A stretch of 64,000 bases of DNA from Nematostella vectensis (taxonomy: Eukaryota; Cnidaria; Anthozoa; Actiniaria; Edwardsiidae), in NCBI RefSeq assembly GCF_932526225.1, contig NC_064043.1, positions 10,521,821 through 10,585,820 on the forward strand, given 5' to 3'. A program made the position numbers and the translations under genes. Position 1 is the first letter of the stretch, and each line of letters starts with the position of its first letter. This document shows, piece after piece, positions 49,007-61,764 of the stretch. The notes under the pieces were generated by a model. The model saw only the letters and a program-made list of their open reading frames with translations. It did not search any database and had not been told where the DNA came from.

Positions 49007-49327
49007 TAGGGACCTTCGGCAACGCGGACGTCGACGGCAGAAAACAATGGGATTTGATTCAGAGTTCAATAGCAGCACGTAGAAATGTGTTCTGTCTGAT
49101 ACATTTCAGCCTTTTTCAGTAAAACCACGACGTGAAAAGTTTCACGGTCAGTAGAAAACGCGGATGTTTGCACTGTAAACTCCACTTACTACGTTTGCTG
49201 GTGTAGAAAAAATGTCCTTAGTTCATTTTTATCTGTCTCTGACTATAATGTCGCCACGCGAAAACATCTTTTTTCTGATCGCGTTGTCCTAGCCGTCGTC
49301 GTCGTCCTTGCTTACATAAGGTCCCTA
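49007..49327. repeat. MITE-like element with TAGGGACCTT termini
   Basis: TAGGGACCTT at 49007-49016 is inverted at 49318-49327 (AAGGTCCCTA). The subterminal parts also pair loosely (GGACGTCGACGGC versus GGACGACGACGACGGC; AAAAC stretches). About 321 bp, AT bases beside each end. GTTTCACGGT recurs inside and near 48961. Confidence 0.7.
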
Positions 49328-49416
49328 ATAATCTTCGAAGGCCATCTTGCCGTCCGTCGTAGTTGTCAACACTCCGTAATGACGCAGCAACGTGTAATTC
49401 TTGGAATCTTTTTTGT

Positions 49417-51811
49417 TTAGTCTTCCGTCATGCCGAGTCTTCTCATCACTATGCTACGTATTCCTTGTCTGTCTTCTTTCCCGGAGTTCAATAACGGAAA
49501 TGCTTCCATTTGTACAAAGTATCTAGGCTTCAAACTCAAACCATCAGCGCTTGGCGGCCACTGCTGCTCACACCAGGCCTCCAGCGCCTTTAGTCTTGCT
49601 CCCGTGTCGTCATCATTCACGCTCTTGAGAATAACGCATGCGCACAGCTCCTCAGTATACCGCTGGTCTGGAACACCGACTACTGCAACATCCAGAACAT
49701 CAGGGTGCTCTTGAAAGACTCTTTCCAATTCAGCCGGGAAAATCTTTACGGTTGCACGCTTAAGGAAATCTTTTTTTCGGCCTAGAACCTCAATTCTCCC
49801 ATCCTTATCCATCTGACAGATATCTCCCGTGTGATACCAGCCGGTGAGTGACTTTGCGCGTCTTGTAGACTCAGGATTCCCGAGATACTCCCTGAAAACC
49901 CAAGCACTTCGGACACACATCTCTCCTGCCACTCCTCTCTTTACCATCTTGCCTTCATCATCAACTACCTTCGCCTCGACACCCGGAAACACCGACATCT
50001 TGCCGTAATCACAAATGGAAATGGTGTCCTTCGTGTACGTCGTGATAGCATGCTGGCACCCTTCTGTAGATCCATAGGAATTCCGCACTGTGATGTCAGG
50101 TAACGCATCGAGGAGGCGCGCTGTAATTGCTTTTGTATACAGCTGGCCACCAAGTATGACATACTGTAGGCTAGACAAGTTGTACTTCAAATGGAGCCGG
50201 TTATTCGAAAGCTTTTGGATCAAAGCGACGCTAAGCAGACCCCTGGTACAACTTTCGCTTTCGAGAATCGCAAAAACTGCCTCGTTGGTCGATTCGGATA
50301 GCGCCATTTCGGTGGGGACCCATACCACGGTGACACCTAGGCAGATCTGGTAAACATTCAATGTCCCCCATGCCCAAGCCATAGGACGATCGCAATACCA
50401 GATTTCCCGAAAAGGGTTCAGACAGGTTCCCAGGTTCTTAAGGGGCTCAAAAGAATCAAGGTAGGAGTGAATAGTATTTGCGTATGAGTGAACTGTGTGC
50501 TGGACCATCTTCGGGAGGCCTGTGCTTCCGGAAGTGAAAAGTGATACAAGAGGGTCATCCATTTGTACGCGTTTTTGAGCTGTCATAAGTTCGCACAACA
50601 AGCTGTGTTCCTGGCCTCGCTGCAAAAGTGTCTCATAACGAAGCACGGACATGTTTGAGATTGGATACTTGTCTCCGAGGGATATAACAATAGGGTAACT
50701 CGTAGCATGAAATGCGCCAACGTTAGCCATGTGGGAAATCTTCTTGTTACGATCAACTTTAAAAGAATCAAGATTGGACGCTCGAATTTTGTCAGCATTA
50801 TGAACCAAAGTGCCAATCCCTTTCTGTAGCTGTTGTATCTGTGAGTCCTGCATAAAAGTCCCAAAGACAATAGCTCGCAGCTCCAGACCGCTTATTAGGC
50901 TAACTTTATCATGCGTCAGGCCACCAGGACCCAATAATATAACGTGTGCACCAATACGGTGTAACGCCATGAGGAAGACCGCGTAACGAATACCGCTGGC
51001 TCCAATCAGCAACACGTGGTTACCCCGTGACACCCCAAGATGAAGAAGAGACGCTGCTATATACATCGACCTGTGAGATGAGGAGCAAACTTTGCTTGTA
51101 AGTGTTTCAACGATTTCACGATATAAGTGAGATTCGGTGGTGATTTTGCGTAAGCAAAGATTATAATGAGATTTTATAGTTCTTATGATTGTTGCAAAGG
51201 CAAAAGCGAAATAATTGTACATACGTATAAACGCCATACCACAAGTACCATTTCGGTCGCAATATAAAGGCATTTAAGACCCTAGAATCGAGGATGATGT
51301 TTGTTTTATTTGTAGAGCAGAATTTCTTTTTTATTTTGTACAAAATTTTACTGCAGCATACATTGTTATACTTTAGCAATAGATTGTAGTCGTTTAGTTT
51401 GCTTCTGAAATGTTGCTTCGGTATAAGAGTCGCAGCTCGAGAGTCTTTAAATGCACACAAGTGATAAATAACACAAAATAAAGGAGATCGATTGCTTAAA
51501 TCTATAGGCCTGTTGTGTTTTGAGTGTGGTAATCATGGCTTTTGGATGGTGGTTTTGGTGGGGACCTAGGACGTTAACCGCCTTTTTCTTAAGAAAAAAT
51601 TATTTTTACACTTCAACTGTTTACTTGACATTATAATGTGCATTTATTACCTGTCTTTGAACTGTCGGTACGTCATACTTTCCCTATTCTTGTTCATGTC
51701 GTACACTACCAGGGCCTCTTGACCACCGCGTCGCTCGGCCAGGGAGTCTAGGTCCTGGTACATTGCATTGTGGGTCATTGGGCCCGTGTGCGGCACGTGA
51801 GTATAGCTCAT
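49417..51811 (-). CDS. ACSF2: Acyl-CoA synthetase family member 2-like AMP-forming ligase
   Basis: It activates a carboxylic (fatty) acid with ATP to an acyl-adenylate and then to acyl-CoA. Exon 1 is 51651-51811 (MSYTHVPHTGP ... SMTYRQFKDR). The intron has GTAATA...CACAG borders, and exon 2 is 49417-51070 (SMYIAASLLHLGVSRG...). This gives 604 residues, near the ACSF2 length (~615). The frame of exon 2 stays open about 68 codons into the intron, so the join was chosen for phase (2) and the family-like N-terminus. Motifs: SLFTSGSTGLPKMV (ATP-binding loop), NSYGSTEGCQ, GWYHTGDICQ with the hinge Asp/Lys region (GRKKDFLKRATVKIFPAELE), and the C-terminal NSGKEDRQ lysine. ACSF2 is usually mitochondrial, but I do not see a clear presequence. 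The symbol is by similarity; other ACSF/4CL-like subfamilies are possible. Confidence 0.88.
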
Positions 51812-53710
51812 AATGAGATTTTAGATCTTGAAATCGGTTTCTAGTATGAAAAAGTAATTTAAAATGTTTCATTTTTCATATTCCTAGAAACTGCTATTAT
51901 AGGCTTAATTGATAAATGTTTCAAGATAATAACCAATAAGAACTCTAGGATGAAAAAAATGTAGCCAAAAGCTGTGTTTCTGTAATCATCTTAAAATGAT
52001 CATATCTGATTCTTGTGTTGTTGTCGGTTTAGGATTTTAACTTGGGTTTGTCTTGTATCTGTTATGCAGAAGAAGGTTATATTATGCCGTTTCAAAAGCC
52101 ATTTCGCAAGACCATAGGTCTTAGATCGCAAAAAAATAAGTGCGTTGCTATACTAGATTGTACATTGCTCACAAATTTAAAATCACTTAATAACATGCTG
52201 AGAAGGACATAAATAATTACAGAATAGCGTTTTTCTATACCTTGATCGTTAAGTTCAAGGGCACAAAACGGATCTGTTGCGCAAAATACCTGTTCCGCAT
52301 CCCGTTTTTTTGCTGGCTGGTTGCTTTGTTAAAATGCCAAACCACTGCTGGCTGGGAAAAAAATGCCTAACTAATGCTTACTGGGAAAAAAAAAAAAAGA
52401 ATGGTGTACGTGTACGGTACGTGTTTCGGAAGGGGGGCTCGTTGTGTGCCCTTGTACGTTTTATAGTTCATTTATTTGATAACCAGTAGGTAATGCTGGA
52501 TACTACTGATAGATACGGCTCTCCCATCGCAAGCTTATTTGGTGATAGTCAATCAACACAACCATCCTAAGCTATGCAAGACATGTATTTATCAACAAAA
52601 GTTTCCGTGGCATACATGCATCCTTTGTTAGCCAAAGCTGTTCTTGTAAATAGATCTTGTTAAAGCAAAGCAGTGTCTTTATAAAACTAATATATTTTGG
52701 TTGGTATTTACTATTTTGTGTGGGCGAAAACTTAGTTGATGACCTATCGTAATATACTGATCATATACACACGTTATATTCCAAAATTACCGTCATCGCT
52801 AGGGACAGTAATTTTCGTTTATGGAGCCGGAGCCAGGCTCAAACATCAGTCGTTCATTTTCCATATGCTTTAGTTCAATATAGGGCTAGCTTACATGGCC
52901 CTCAACACGGACCAGTTCTGTAGTAAAGTAACGAAAGTAATAAGACAAAGTCTTATTACGTTTGGATTCTGCATGATCCCAAGTATTAATGATTATTGCT
53001 TACCTTTCTGAAGAGCAAACCTTAAGCCTTACGCTCGTTAAAGATGTAATTTGTTGTTTGGGATTTTATCCATGGATGAGTAAGCTCCCCACTTATCAAA
53101 TAGCGCAGGAATTTGGCTCCAGTGTTATCTTTTCAGAAGGTCCGGGGGGTCGTGTTGTGTTCAGATAAAAATCCAAATTTTTCTTAGAGTTAGCCCTGAT
53201 AAAGGAATATTTGATGTATTGGATCCGGATAAGGAGACTGTAGAATGTCTCCGGCAGCCTCAGGGGCGGGCCAATTAATTGAACAAGGGTGGGAGAGGGG
53301 GGGGGGGGGGCATATAATAACGAAGAAGGGGAGCAATGTTGGATATATTTTTTAACATTTCAGTTCAAAGAAAAGGGGGGATGCCAACAGAGATAAAAAA
53401 CTAGAACTTCCAATTAAAGCAAATAATAAGCAATCCGGATTCGAAAATTTGGGGAACAACAACAATGTATTGGTGATTTTTGTTTTTAATCCTTGTTACT
53501 GTCAATGTCTTATGTAAATCTCAGGCAAGGATATCATATATACATCGCTGTTATAAGATGACTTTTTAATTCTTAAATATGTATATTTTTAAGATTTATC
53601 TCGTCCCTTCCACGGTTCCGAAATATGAATACCAGTTTGAAGTGGCCAAGCGTAAGCGGAGTTTTCGAGTTACAAGGTTATCGATTTCTTATTCTATTCT
53701 TCTAGAAGTA
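51812..53710. other. Non-coding stretch upstream of the synthetase
   Basis: GGCTGG(T/G)...AAATGCC is doubled near 52310-52370, and a G tract lies at about 53298-53310. No gene seen. Confidence 0.45.
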
Positions 53711-54488
53711 TTCCCTGCAAGCATAGGCCTCTTTTCTCTGTATTTCGCTGGGTTGGCGTTCGCGAGGAAAAGAGACCTCTGCCATGGGTCGAAACTGTTT
53801 TCGTTGCGCATGCGTGAGCGTTTCTAAGTGACCGCATGACGTGCCAAAACCCGTACCATCGCGCGAAAGCTGTCAATATGCTAATTTTTGTCGTAAATTA
53901 TGAATTAAACTCCGGTTAGTTCTCCTCTTCGAAAAAAGAAAACAACTGTCAATTTCAATCCTTAAACCCAAACCTAAATGTCACTAAAAAGATTGAACTG
54001 TAAACGCAGCAAAGACGAGTTTTGTCTTGTCTGTGGGATAAATTTGAAGACATCTGGGCAGGCAAGTTTTTAAGTAATAAGTAAATATCGCACAGTTGGA
54101 CTCGAAGAAAACTTTTTGGTTAACTTAGATCAGCTAATTCCAGAAGAATATGCAAAAGCTGTAAACGGTTGATTGACTCGTTAGTCAAAAGAGAGAAAAT
54201 TCTGAATTAAGACAAGGCATCGAATGGCTTCTTTTCTAACTCGTCGCGTGATATTTCTACGGAGGACGCCGTTTCCAATGCGGGCTTATTATTCCACAGC
54301 GGATATACGCTTCACGCATGCGCTAGTCATTGTGGGCTCAAATAGTGGCCAGTAATTAATGAAGGGAGCATGCGCTCTGGATCTCCCGTCCACGATCGTG
54401 GACGGCGGTTTGATCAAACGAACTTGAGGTATCTTTTCCTCGCGAACGCCAGCCCAGCGGAATACAGAGAAAAGAGGCCTCTGCTAGC
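53711..54488. repeat. Inverted-repeat element with GGCCTCTTTTCTCTGTATT arms
   Basis: The left arm from 53711 (TTCCCTGCAAGCATAGGCCT ... GGCGTTCGCGAGGAAAAGA, to about 53780) is inverted at about 54433-54488. The interior is about 650 bp and non-coding. A tiny relative consisting of little more than the two ends lies at 55769-55838. Confidence 0.75.
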
Positions 54489-55565
54489 GTTTGGAGATTG
54501 GATTGTAAGATCACAGGCTCTAGGATATTTTTGTTCCAAAGTAATGTGTAACGCCTTGTTAGTGTGTTATAAATGTTTTTAAACATTTGTTAAAATAATT
54601 AAAATAATTTATTAAAATAAATTACGCATTTCTTTCCTCTACTGATTGTTGTTTCCTTGTTTTGGCCCTTCCAGCGAGCTGTACCCCGATTCCCCACTAT
54701 TTTATTATATAGCCTATCGTTGAAAAGTGTAAAATACATTCCTTGCTACAGCTATTGCAATCCATGCCTCCTCTTAAATTTGGAAATTCAAAGCAAGTTT
54801 TTATAGCATTAGAACTGAATCGATAGCCATTTACTGTAAGAGTATTGAAAGTTTGTTCTGTGAATACATGACTTCATTGTTTTAGCCAGGCAATAAAATG
54901 GCTGAAAAAACTATCACTTCTATTTTCAAAGACGAGGCCCCCCTTCTGGCAGCCAAAAATACAATATGTATGAGCTTTTTCTCAACTTTCTTTTTTTTTA
55001 AAGATTGCATTATTTTCTTCAAAGGAATTCTAGATGGAGGCCGATCTCTAACTTTCATTTGTTTTACATCTTTTGTAAGTTTTTTGACAGAACTCCTGTA
55101 GTAACTTTGCATACCAGTATTTATTTGAGCATCTTGAACATAACAATAGGCAGACAAACACATGAGTCTGAAGTCACAGCAGAAGTTGTGATTTGACTGT
55201 TGTCAATAATTGACAATTTGTAATGGGCCTCACTGGCTTTTGTAACAAATTTCCACCCATCTTGGGCTCAATATTATATTCCCGCCATGTTAGGCATTGT
55301 GTCAGCTGATTTTCATAATTGTATAGCATTTGTATAGCATTGAATGGCATTTGAATAGCATTGAATAGCATTTGTATAGCATTGTATAATTTTGTAGGCT
55401 TTGTTTTCTTTATACATACAGCCGACAGGCAATGGGGTTTGGACAATTCATTGAATCCCATACGCCACCAGTCCATAGGCATATTGGGTTAATTTTACTA
55501 CCCGCTGTAATAGGCATTAGGTTGATTCGTATACCCGCCTTGTAGGCATTCGGTTAGTTTCCAAG

Positions 55566-55600
<35 letters not shown>

Positions 55601-55768
55601 GTGCAAATAAACACTCCAGATCGGAGACTTGACCACAGGCAGCCACAAATTTCTGGGAATATTCGTCTCGTGTTTTTTTTGTTGTTGTTGACAGCATCGC
55701 CAGTGGCCATCGATAAATATCCATGCGAAATTCGCTATTATAACTCTAGAAAGCTGCAGTGAAAATGA

Positions 55769-55838
55769 TTCCCTGCTAGCAGAGGCCTCATTTTTCTAGC
55801 GAAATACAGAGAAAAGAGGTCTCTACTAGCAGGGAATA
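55769..55838. repeat. Hairpin (mini version of the 53711-54488 family)
   Basis: TTCCCTGCTAGCAGAGGCCTC at the left is inverted at the right (GAGGTCTCTACTAGCAGGGAA); the centre carries AGCGAAATACAGAGAAAAGA, the family's inner arm sequence. Confidence 0.8.
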
Positions 55839-56993
55839 AAAATGATATCACACCAGTGAAAAATACAATTTGAAATCCGCGAGAAGTCATGCGGAGGTAA
55901 TTTAGACAATTTATAGCTTGAACTTACCAAAAAAACCTCCAAGATACTTCGCAGAGAATGAAAAGAGTCGAAACCACGTGACGCGGAGTCCAAACAACCA
56001 AAAGCGATTTTTGGATAATCGACTCTACTAAACTGTAACACAGGGAACCCCCACACAAAAAAAACGATCGACTTCAAAATTAGACTTGCTCTCCGCTCGC
56101 TGCGCTCGCACGGAGCAATAAAGATTGCGCGCTACAAGATACCATGTTCGAAAACAAGCATTTCCAAATAACCCCGAAGAACAGCCACCTAGCAGGCTAC
56201 AATGTTTTCCCCATAATTGCTTAATTCAAAAGACTTTTCGCAGTCAGGAGCAGTTAAAAGCTTCACAAAATGTTATCAGAAAACATACACTTTTTGAATA
56301 TAATAACAGAAAAACTATCGTTTAATGTATGGGTTCGAATACACTCTTTTTTTATAAAAACGTCTAATTTTCAGTTAAGGGTGGGCCCTTCTTATTTTGG
56401 GGACATTTTAAGGCTGAATATGTTCTTAACAGTGTTCTTAAATTGAATTTGAAGACAATTACACTAATGATCAATAGCAATGATAGTGTTGTTACTATAT
56501 GAGCACAAGTTGATTCTGCATTTTAGAACGCATCAGGACTAAAAAAGACAATTTTTCTGCTATCTGAACCTCGGCATGTTCTTAAAATTTTTGTGAAACC
56601 TCAGGCTGGACAATCTTATAAAAAAGGTTCTTATAAAAAAAAGTGTATATGTCATGGCTAATAAGAAAACCGTTACTTTGAGTAGTTCAAGGAATTGAAA
56701 ACACCTGCCGCAAAGTCTTCTTAACGTTAAGATATAAATCAAGAAGAAAAGTAAAGAATGAAAAATAATCGCTGTTTACTAAAGGCGCCATTTCATCATT
56801 ACTTTGAGGGTTTTTGCGTGCCGTGAAAAGGTTTACGAATGTGTTTCAACTTTTCAAGGCGAAACCGTGTATAACAACAATGAGCTCTTTAGCAGATTAG
56901 ATAGCATTATCCCATAACTCCTCCGGTACAGCGGTCAACTCAAACAATACATTAAATCCGACAAAAAAGAAGCGAGAAGTTAAGTCCAAGCTG

Positions 56994-57006
56994 TTTAAAT
57001 ATATGG
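56994..57006 (+). promoter_or_regulatory. Candidate TATA box of the peptide gene
   Basis: TTTAAATATATGG, about 190 bp before the ATG at 57193. Placed by sequence only; the transcription start is not known. Confidence 0.35.
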
Positions 57007-57192
57007 CACTTTCTCTTTAAAATCTTTCATTAGCAAGTGTTTTGAAAGTTAGCCATTGTGACTCACTCCCAGGGCAATATACAGAAGAATGGTACCTATA
57101 AAGCTGGTAGGCAAACCGGCAGTGAGGACACAGAGGAATACACTGCTAGAGAGTACACAAGTTTGAGCACTGTTAAAAACACTGTAAGCATT

Positions 57193-58962
57193 ATGATCTT
57201 CAGGCTAAACACAGCGTTTCTATTAGTGGCGTTCTTGCTACTCTCAACCGCCAGTAGTCAAAGAGCTGACCAAAAAAACAGAGAAGATACCTCTTCTAGA
57301 TATTGTGGGCGCTTTGGCTGTATTGGTGGAAAGCGGAGTGAAGGGAGCAGAGCTAAGGTAGGTTTTTTTTTACAACTCTGTTTTGTTGGAATTTTTTAGA
57401 GGATGGCCCCGAATGGAATCGGAAATGATGCTCGTTGTGTTCAATGTTCGAATGTTTTCTAACTTTTCTACCACGACATTCCAGAAAAGAATGCTCGTTT
57501 GCAGTTTTTTTCGTTAGGCTTTAAGTAATATAAGATCTGAGCCCTTAACTGAAATATGTCTTAAAAGATGCACAGAGAAGTCGGACAGCATGAAATTTTC
57601 TTGGGGATCATTAAACTAATGCGTTTCAAACAATGCCATGTTACTCGCCATCGTAAATTAATGTGCTCCTTGTTCTCCTTGAATCCACTTTGAAACCATT
57701 ATTTGAAAATTATCTCACCTTGCTAGTTGCTCTCGAAGTACCATGCCATGTTAGCATAATTGAATTCATCAGATGTGAAACACAATTGTTGCAGATCCGC
57801 GTTAATGATCTCCTATCGGATCCCTTCTAGAGATTTAGATTCGACTTATGAACCACAAAATCGCAAGTAAAAAGCCAAGGTGTATGATCCCCCACCCTAC
57901 CACCTCTTAGCCATATTTTGCACCTGCAGCCCGTCACCTTGCTAAACAGCATGGCTTGGTAACCTTGTGATATAACAGGTGCTCGGCAGACCAATCATTT
58001 TCACCGCTTAACGTTTACTTTTAGCATTTATATTCGTTTATATTTGAGACGCTAAACTATAACTTAGTAGGTCATCGAGCATAGTCCTGTCTTGCAGTAC
58101 ATTTACCGTTTCATTTGCTCACCGTAGCCTGCTTGCCTGCATCCGTCTCTCAACTCTCTAACCCTTCCTCCCCCCCTTCCCCCTATAAAGCTATCCCATT
58201 GCATCCCAAAATAAAGGCGGCTTTCTGAAACTCTTTACGCCATGAAGACGTAGTTTTTCACTTGCAAGAATTCTCCAAATAAATTTGGAAAAGAAGTCTG
58301 AGATAATCTAACTCTAAGATGGCATAAGTATTTTGCTATTTTCCGAGCTTCCGTCATTATGTCAATGAAGTATGATTCTCAATAAAAAGCCAGTAGCAAA
58401 ACTGTAGCAAAACTGTAGCAAAACTGTAGCAAAACTGTAGCAAAACTGTAGCAATTGTGGCTTCCACAAAACAAAACAAACAAAATAGAAAAAAAAAAAA
58501 CGGAAGCAAGCATGCTTGTCTTTTCCGCAACTAAAACACAGATGCCATATTTTCGTTACAGTCGTCAAATAAAATAAGAGAATAATCCTTTTGACCACGG
58601 GCGATAGGATAGTCAACCAATCCCACAGCCTTTTGGCCGTCGGCGGTGACCAAAAGACGGGTTAAGGTAATAATCCTAGAGGTTGTATAACCAATCGGTC
58701 AAAGACACGCGCACGTTTTAAATGCCACCAAAAGTCATTGTGAGCTTCTATAAATAAGAACGTCACCACAATTAAAAACCTTACATAACCTAAGCTATCC
58801 TATCGCCCGTGTTCTCGACTAGTGATTTACACAGCAAAGCAAATAATAAACCTTGCTTCCCTTCGCTCGTTCCTCCTGCAACTAAAGTTTATTTTCTTTT
58901 CTTATCAGAATATTATGATCCCGCCTTACGGAGAAGTCGATGGGGCAGAGGAGTATTTTTAA
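57193..58962 (+). CDS. Putative neuropeptide-like precursor with one cyclic amidated peptide
   Basis: The gene has two exons, 57193-57357 (55 codons, AAG|GTAGGT) and 58909-58962 (TTTCTTTTCTTATCAG|, phase 0), for a 72-residue product. Residues 1-22 (MIFRLNTAFLLVAFLLLSTA) are a clear signal peptide. After a polar spacer comes YCGRFGCIGGKR (37-48): two Cys four residues apart, then Gly-Lys-Arg, the standard signal for dibasic cleavage and C-terminal amidation. The predicted product is a disulfide ring ending in Ile-Gly-amide. The short acidic tail from exon 2 ends GEVDGAEEYF. AATAAA-type signals lie near 59086-59096, and a TATA-like box lies upstream. I do not recognise the family. It could be a hormone-like neuropeptide or another secreted peptide; a toxin role is not indicated by anything seen. 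Confidence 0.6.
58391..58455. repeat. 11-bp tandem repeat in the peptide-gene intron
   Basis: GTAGCAAAACT repeated about six times. Confidence 0.85.
58596..58811. repeat. 216-bp element with perfect 17-bp inverted ends, in the peptide-gene intron
   Basis: CACGGGCGATAGGATAG (58596-58612) and CTATCCTATCGCCCGTG (58795-58811) are exact inverses. No coding capacity; no flanking duplication recognised. Confidence 0.75.
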
Positions 58963-61564
58963 AACCACATCTCAGAGGAAGGGCGGCCGGAGCCAGAAAC
59001 AAGGAGCCAGCGTTATCGGTTTTACACTCTCACAGACAGTTCGGGAATGAACAATCAGTAGCTCTTGGCTACGTAGGCTGATGAAATAAAAATAAATGAT
59101 GGATTGAAATTGTGTGCTTTGTAATCAGATAATTTCGTGTTTTCTTCAAAGGTTCATATAAGAGTAAAAAATAAGGGAACAAAAGACGCAGATGCTTTAA
59201 ATTTGGTGTCTTCGAGATTCATTCCTGCTTTTCTAAGTAAATTTGAGTTATTGGAGATGAAATATTACCGGGGTAAAAGGCAGCATAATTGGCTTTCAGA
59301 GACTGTGAAAATATTCTGAAAAAATAACTATTTTGTTTTGCATTTATGAGAATTTATTTCATAAAAATGGATTATGGGTAATTATTTTATAAATTTGGCA
59401 GGAAAAAGATAATATTTGTTCTTCAAACCTTTAGGAACATAATTAAAAAGTATCCGATAAAATAATTGATTTTAAGAGCCGACATTCAAAAAATAAATAA
59501 CAATAAATAAATTGGAACAAACAAATTAGGTAAAGAGGTAAAACTAAATGCGTTACAGTGAAAAGGAAAATTACGTAGAAGAGCGTGAAAGAAAAAGCTG
59601 TACGAAAAAAAAATGTAAAAAGGAAGTAAATACCCCCGTGCAAAGCTTGAAAAAGTTATATTACACATAATATTATATTATAATGCCGTGACCAGGTTTG
59701 ATGAAACGGTTGGTTGAAATGACACAATGAAGCAATATTAAAGTCTTGCATAGACTCATCTGAAGAAGATATATTCCACTAGTCCTCAGCGAAAATCTGG
59801 AAAATCTGGGGAAAAGGGTTATGGCGAGGGTGGATACATAAGAAGATAAAGCATACTGGCATAGGAGAGTTATTAGAGGAGAGTTTTCCTTTATATGTTC
59901 GAATCCAAAATATAACCCTACGACCTGTTTTTTGCTTAATCTTAGTACGCTCTTTTTTGAGCGAGTCCTGACGTAATAATAAGAATACAGATAGCCTCCA
60001 TCATTGTGGCAGCGAAAGCTTGCGCTAAAAAGGATCGATGCGCATGATATTTCCATTTTTTTTGCCAAAAATCAAACACTTTTTGTTACACACAAACTGT
60101 ATCGAAGAATAATGCAAAGATGAGCTACATGAAAGTAGGACGACCAAAAAGATATTTTAATTTTATTTTAAAATGCGAGATATTTAATAAAAAACGTTCA
60201 TAGCGACAGGTCTATATTGCCTTACTTTCCCATCGTTTGTTGTGCCAAAAACACGACAATCTCTGCAACAAAAACACACACTTAAGCATAAATGGCTTGT
60301 AGTTTCTTATTCTTTCTGGCCAAACAAAATAATTAATCCGAGATTTGTTTAGAAAAATAAGAAAAATGCATTTCACTCAATTACTTCTTTTCACGGGTAA
60401 TGAGTCCAAACCAAAAACAAGGCCCGGGGGGTAAATAATAAAAATAACCTTTCGAGCTCGCGCGTCAACTTCTCTTCAAGTCATGCGTCTACCGAAAATA
60501 TTTACGTCGCCTAAAATATAAGAGGAAATTATATTTTTTCAACGAGTTCCCTGGAGGCAATAACTGTGCCAATATTTATTAGATGTGTACCTCCGATTAC
60601 CGGAAAACACACTCAAAAGGAGGCGCCTGTATCTTTAGACGCAGCTCTTACATGCAAGGGGTGCACGGAATTCAAGAAAAGACGGATCAGTGGCGGATCT
60701 CGTTGAGGGGTAGATGTTGACAAGAGTCCCCTCCTAAGTTTTTTTCTTGTGTGTGTGTGTTTGTCGCATTGCTCCGCTCGAGCTGCAAACCCCTCTACAA
60801 AAATAACCCCAATCCGCCCTTAAGAAGGAATATCCTATTTTTTAACTTTCCCTTAGTTCATTCAAAGATTATGGATTCCGAAGACTTCGGATTTCTCTCA
60901 TCTAATCATTTAATTGCTTCCGCTACTGTTTTGCTAGGATGATTCCGGATTTTTTTTCTTCTGCGTCAAAGGTGAAATAGAATAAGGGACTTGGTGATTA
61001 TCAGGTCTGTCTTCTAAAAGCCTTTTCGTAGACTATAAAATATAGGCATTCAGGCCTCATCAACTGATAGTATACCTCAGGTGTTCGATTTACGTTATTG
61101 AAGTTTCCACTTACGTCTAATTGACCCCTTTTTGCTATGAGGCCTTTTATATTATTTTTAGATAAACTGGGAGTATATTACAAGAAAAAAAGTCATAGGC
61201 CTCTGAAAACGCGAAAAGTAATCTGAGAAGTTTAAATGCCATTCAAGTACTAATATCGTCTTTACACTAATTATTAATAAGGATACTGAATCACTTTACA
61301 TTTCTCGTACTTCGTGTTATTGTGTCAACTTCATTTTTAATACTCTTTTCCTGAATAATCCGCTTGTAGATGTTCTTGATATGTAATAATTTTTACGAGG
61401 AAGTTTTATATTCAGTCCATATTATTTTCGCCGCTAGACGAAGAAAATATGGACGGCTTTATTCGTTATTAGACATAATATGGTTTTGATTTCAAATAAG
61501 CACAAAAGGTATTTTGAGTTTGATAAGAACAATAAAATTGTTCAAAATGAATGCCGAAAAAATA
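58963..61564. other. 3' UTR of peptide gene, then non-coding AT-rich DNA
   Basis: AATAAA-like signals near 59086-59096. Beyond this no exon was recognised up to the sequence gap; open frames are short and lack domains. Confidence 0.45.
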
Positions 61565-61764
61565 NNNNNNNNNNNNNNNNNNNNNNNNNNNNNNNNNNNN
61601 NNNNNNNNNNNNNNNNNNNNNNNNNNNNNNNNNNNNNNNNNNNNNNNNNNNNNNNNNNNNNNNNNNNNNNNNNNNNNNNNNNNNNNNNNNNNNNNNNNNN
61701 NNNNNNNNNNNNNNNNNNNNNNNNNNNNNNNNNNNNNNNNNNNNNNNNNNNNNNNNNNNNNNNN
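61565..61764. other. Assembly gap, 200 N
   Basis: Exactly 200 N, the usual placeholder for a gap of unknown length. Sequence continuity across it is not assured. Confidence 0.99.

Larger units (their letters stand above)
54489..57192. other. Non-coding stretch with simple repeats, then upstream region of peptide gene
   Basis: 55320-55389 is a 10-11-bp array of TTGTATAGCA-like units. 55566-55598 is a 33-base C tract. 55769-55838 is a hairpin element. A minus-strand frame at 54882-55163 has no domain. TTTAAATATATGG at 56994-57006 is a candidate TATA box for the gene starting at 57193. Confidence 0.5.

Noticed and set aside
51071-51273. N-terminal extension of the long synthetase frame
   Set aside because: A 3' splice site at 51071-51080 and a phase-matched upstream exon giving the family N-terminus show this part is intron.
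59673-60068. 131-codon minus-strand frame
   Set aside because: No recognisable domain, AT-rich composition, no splice or start support.
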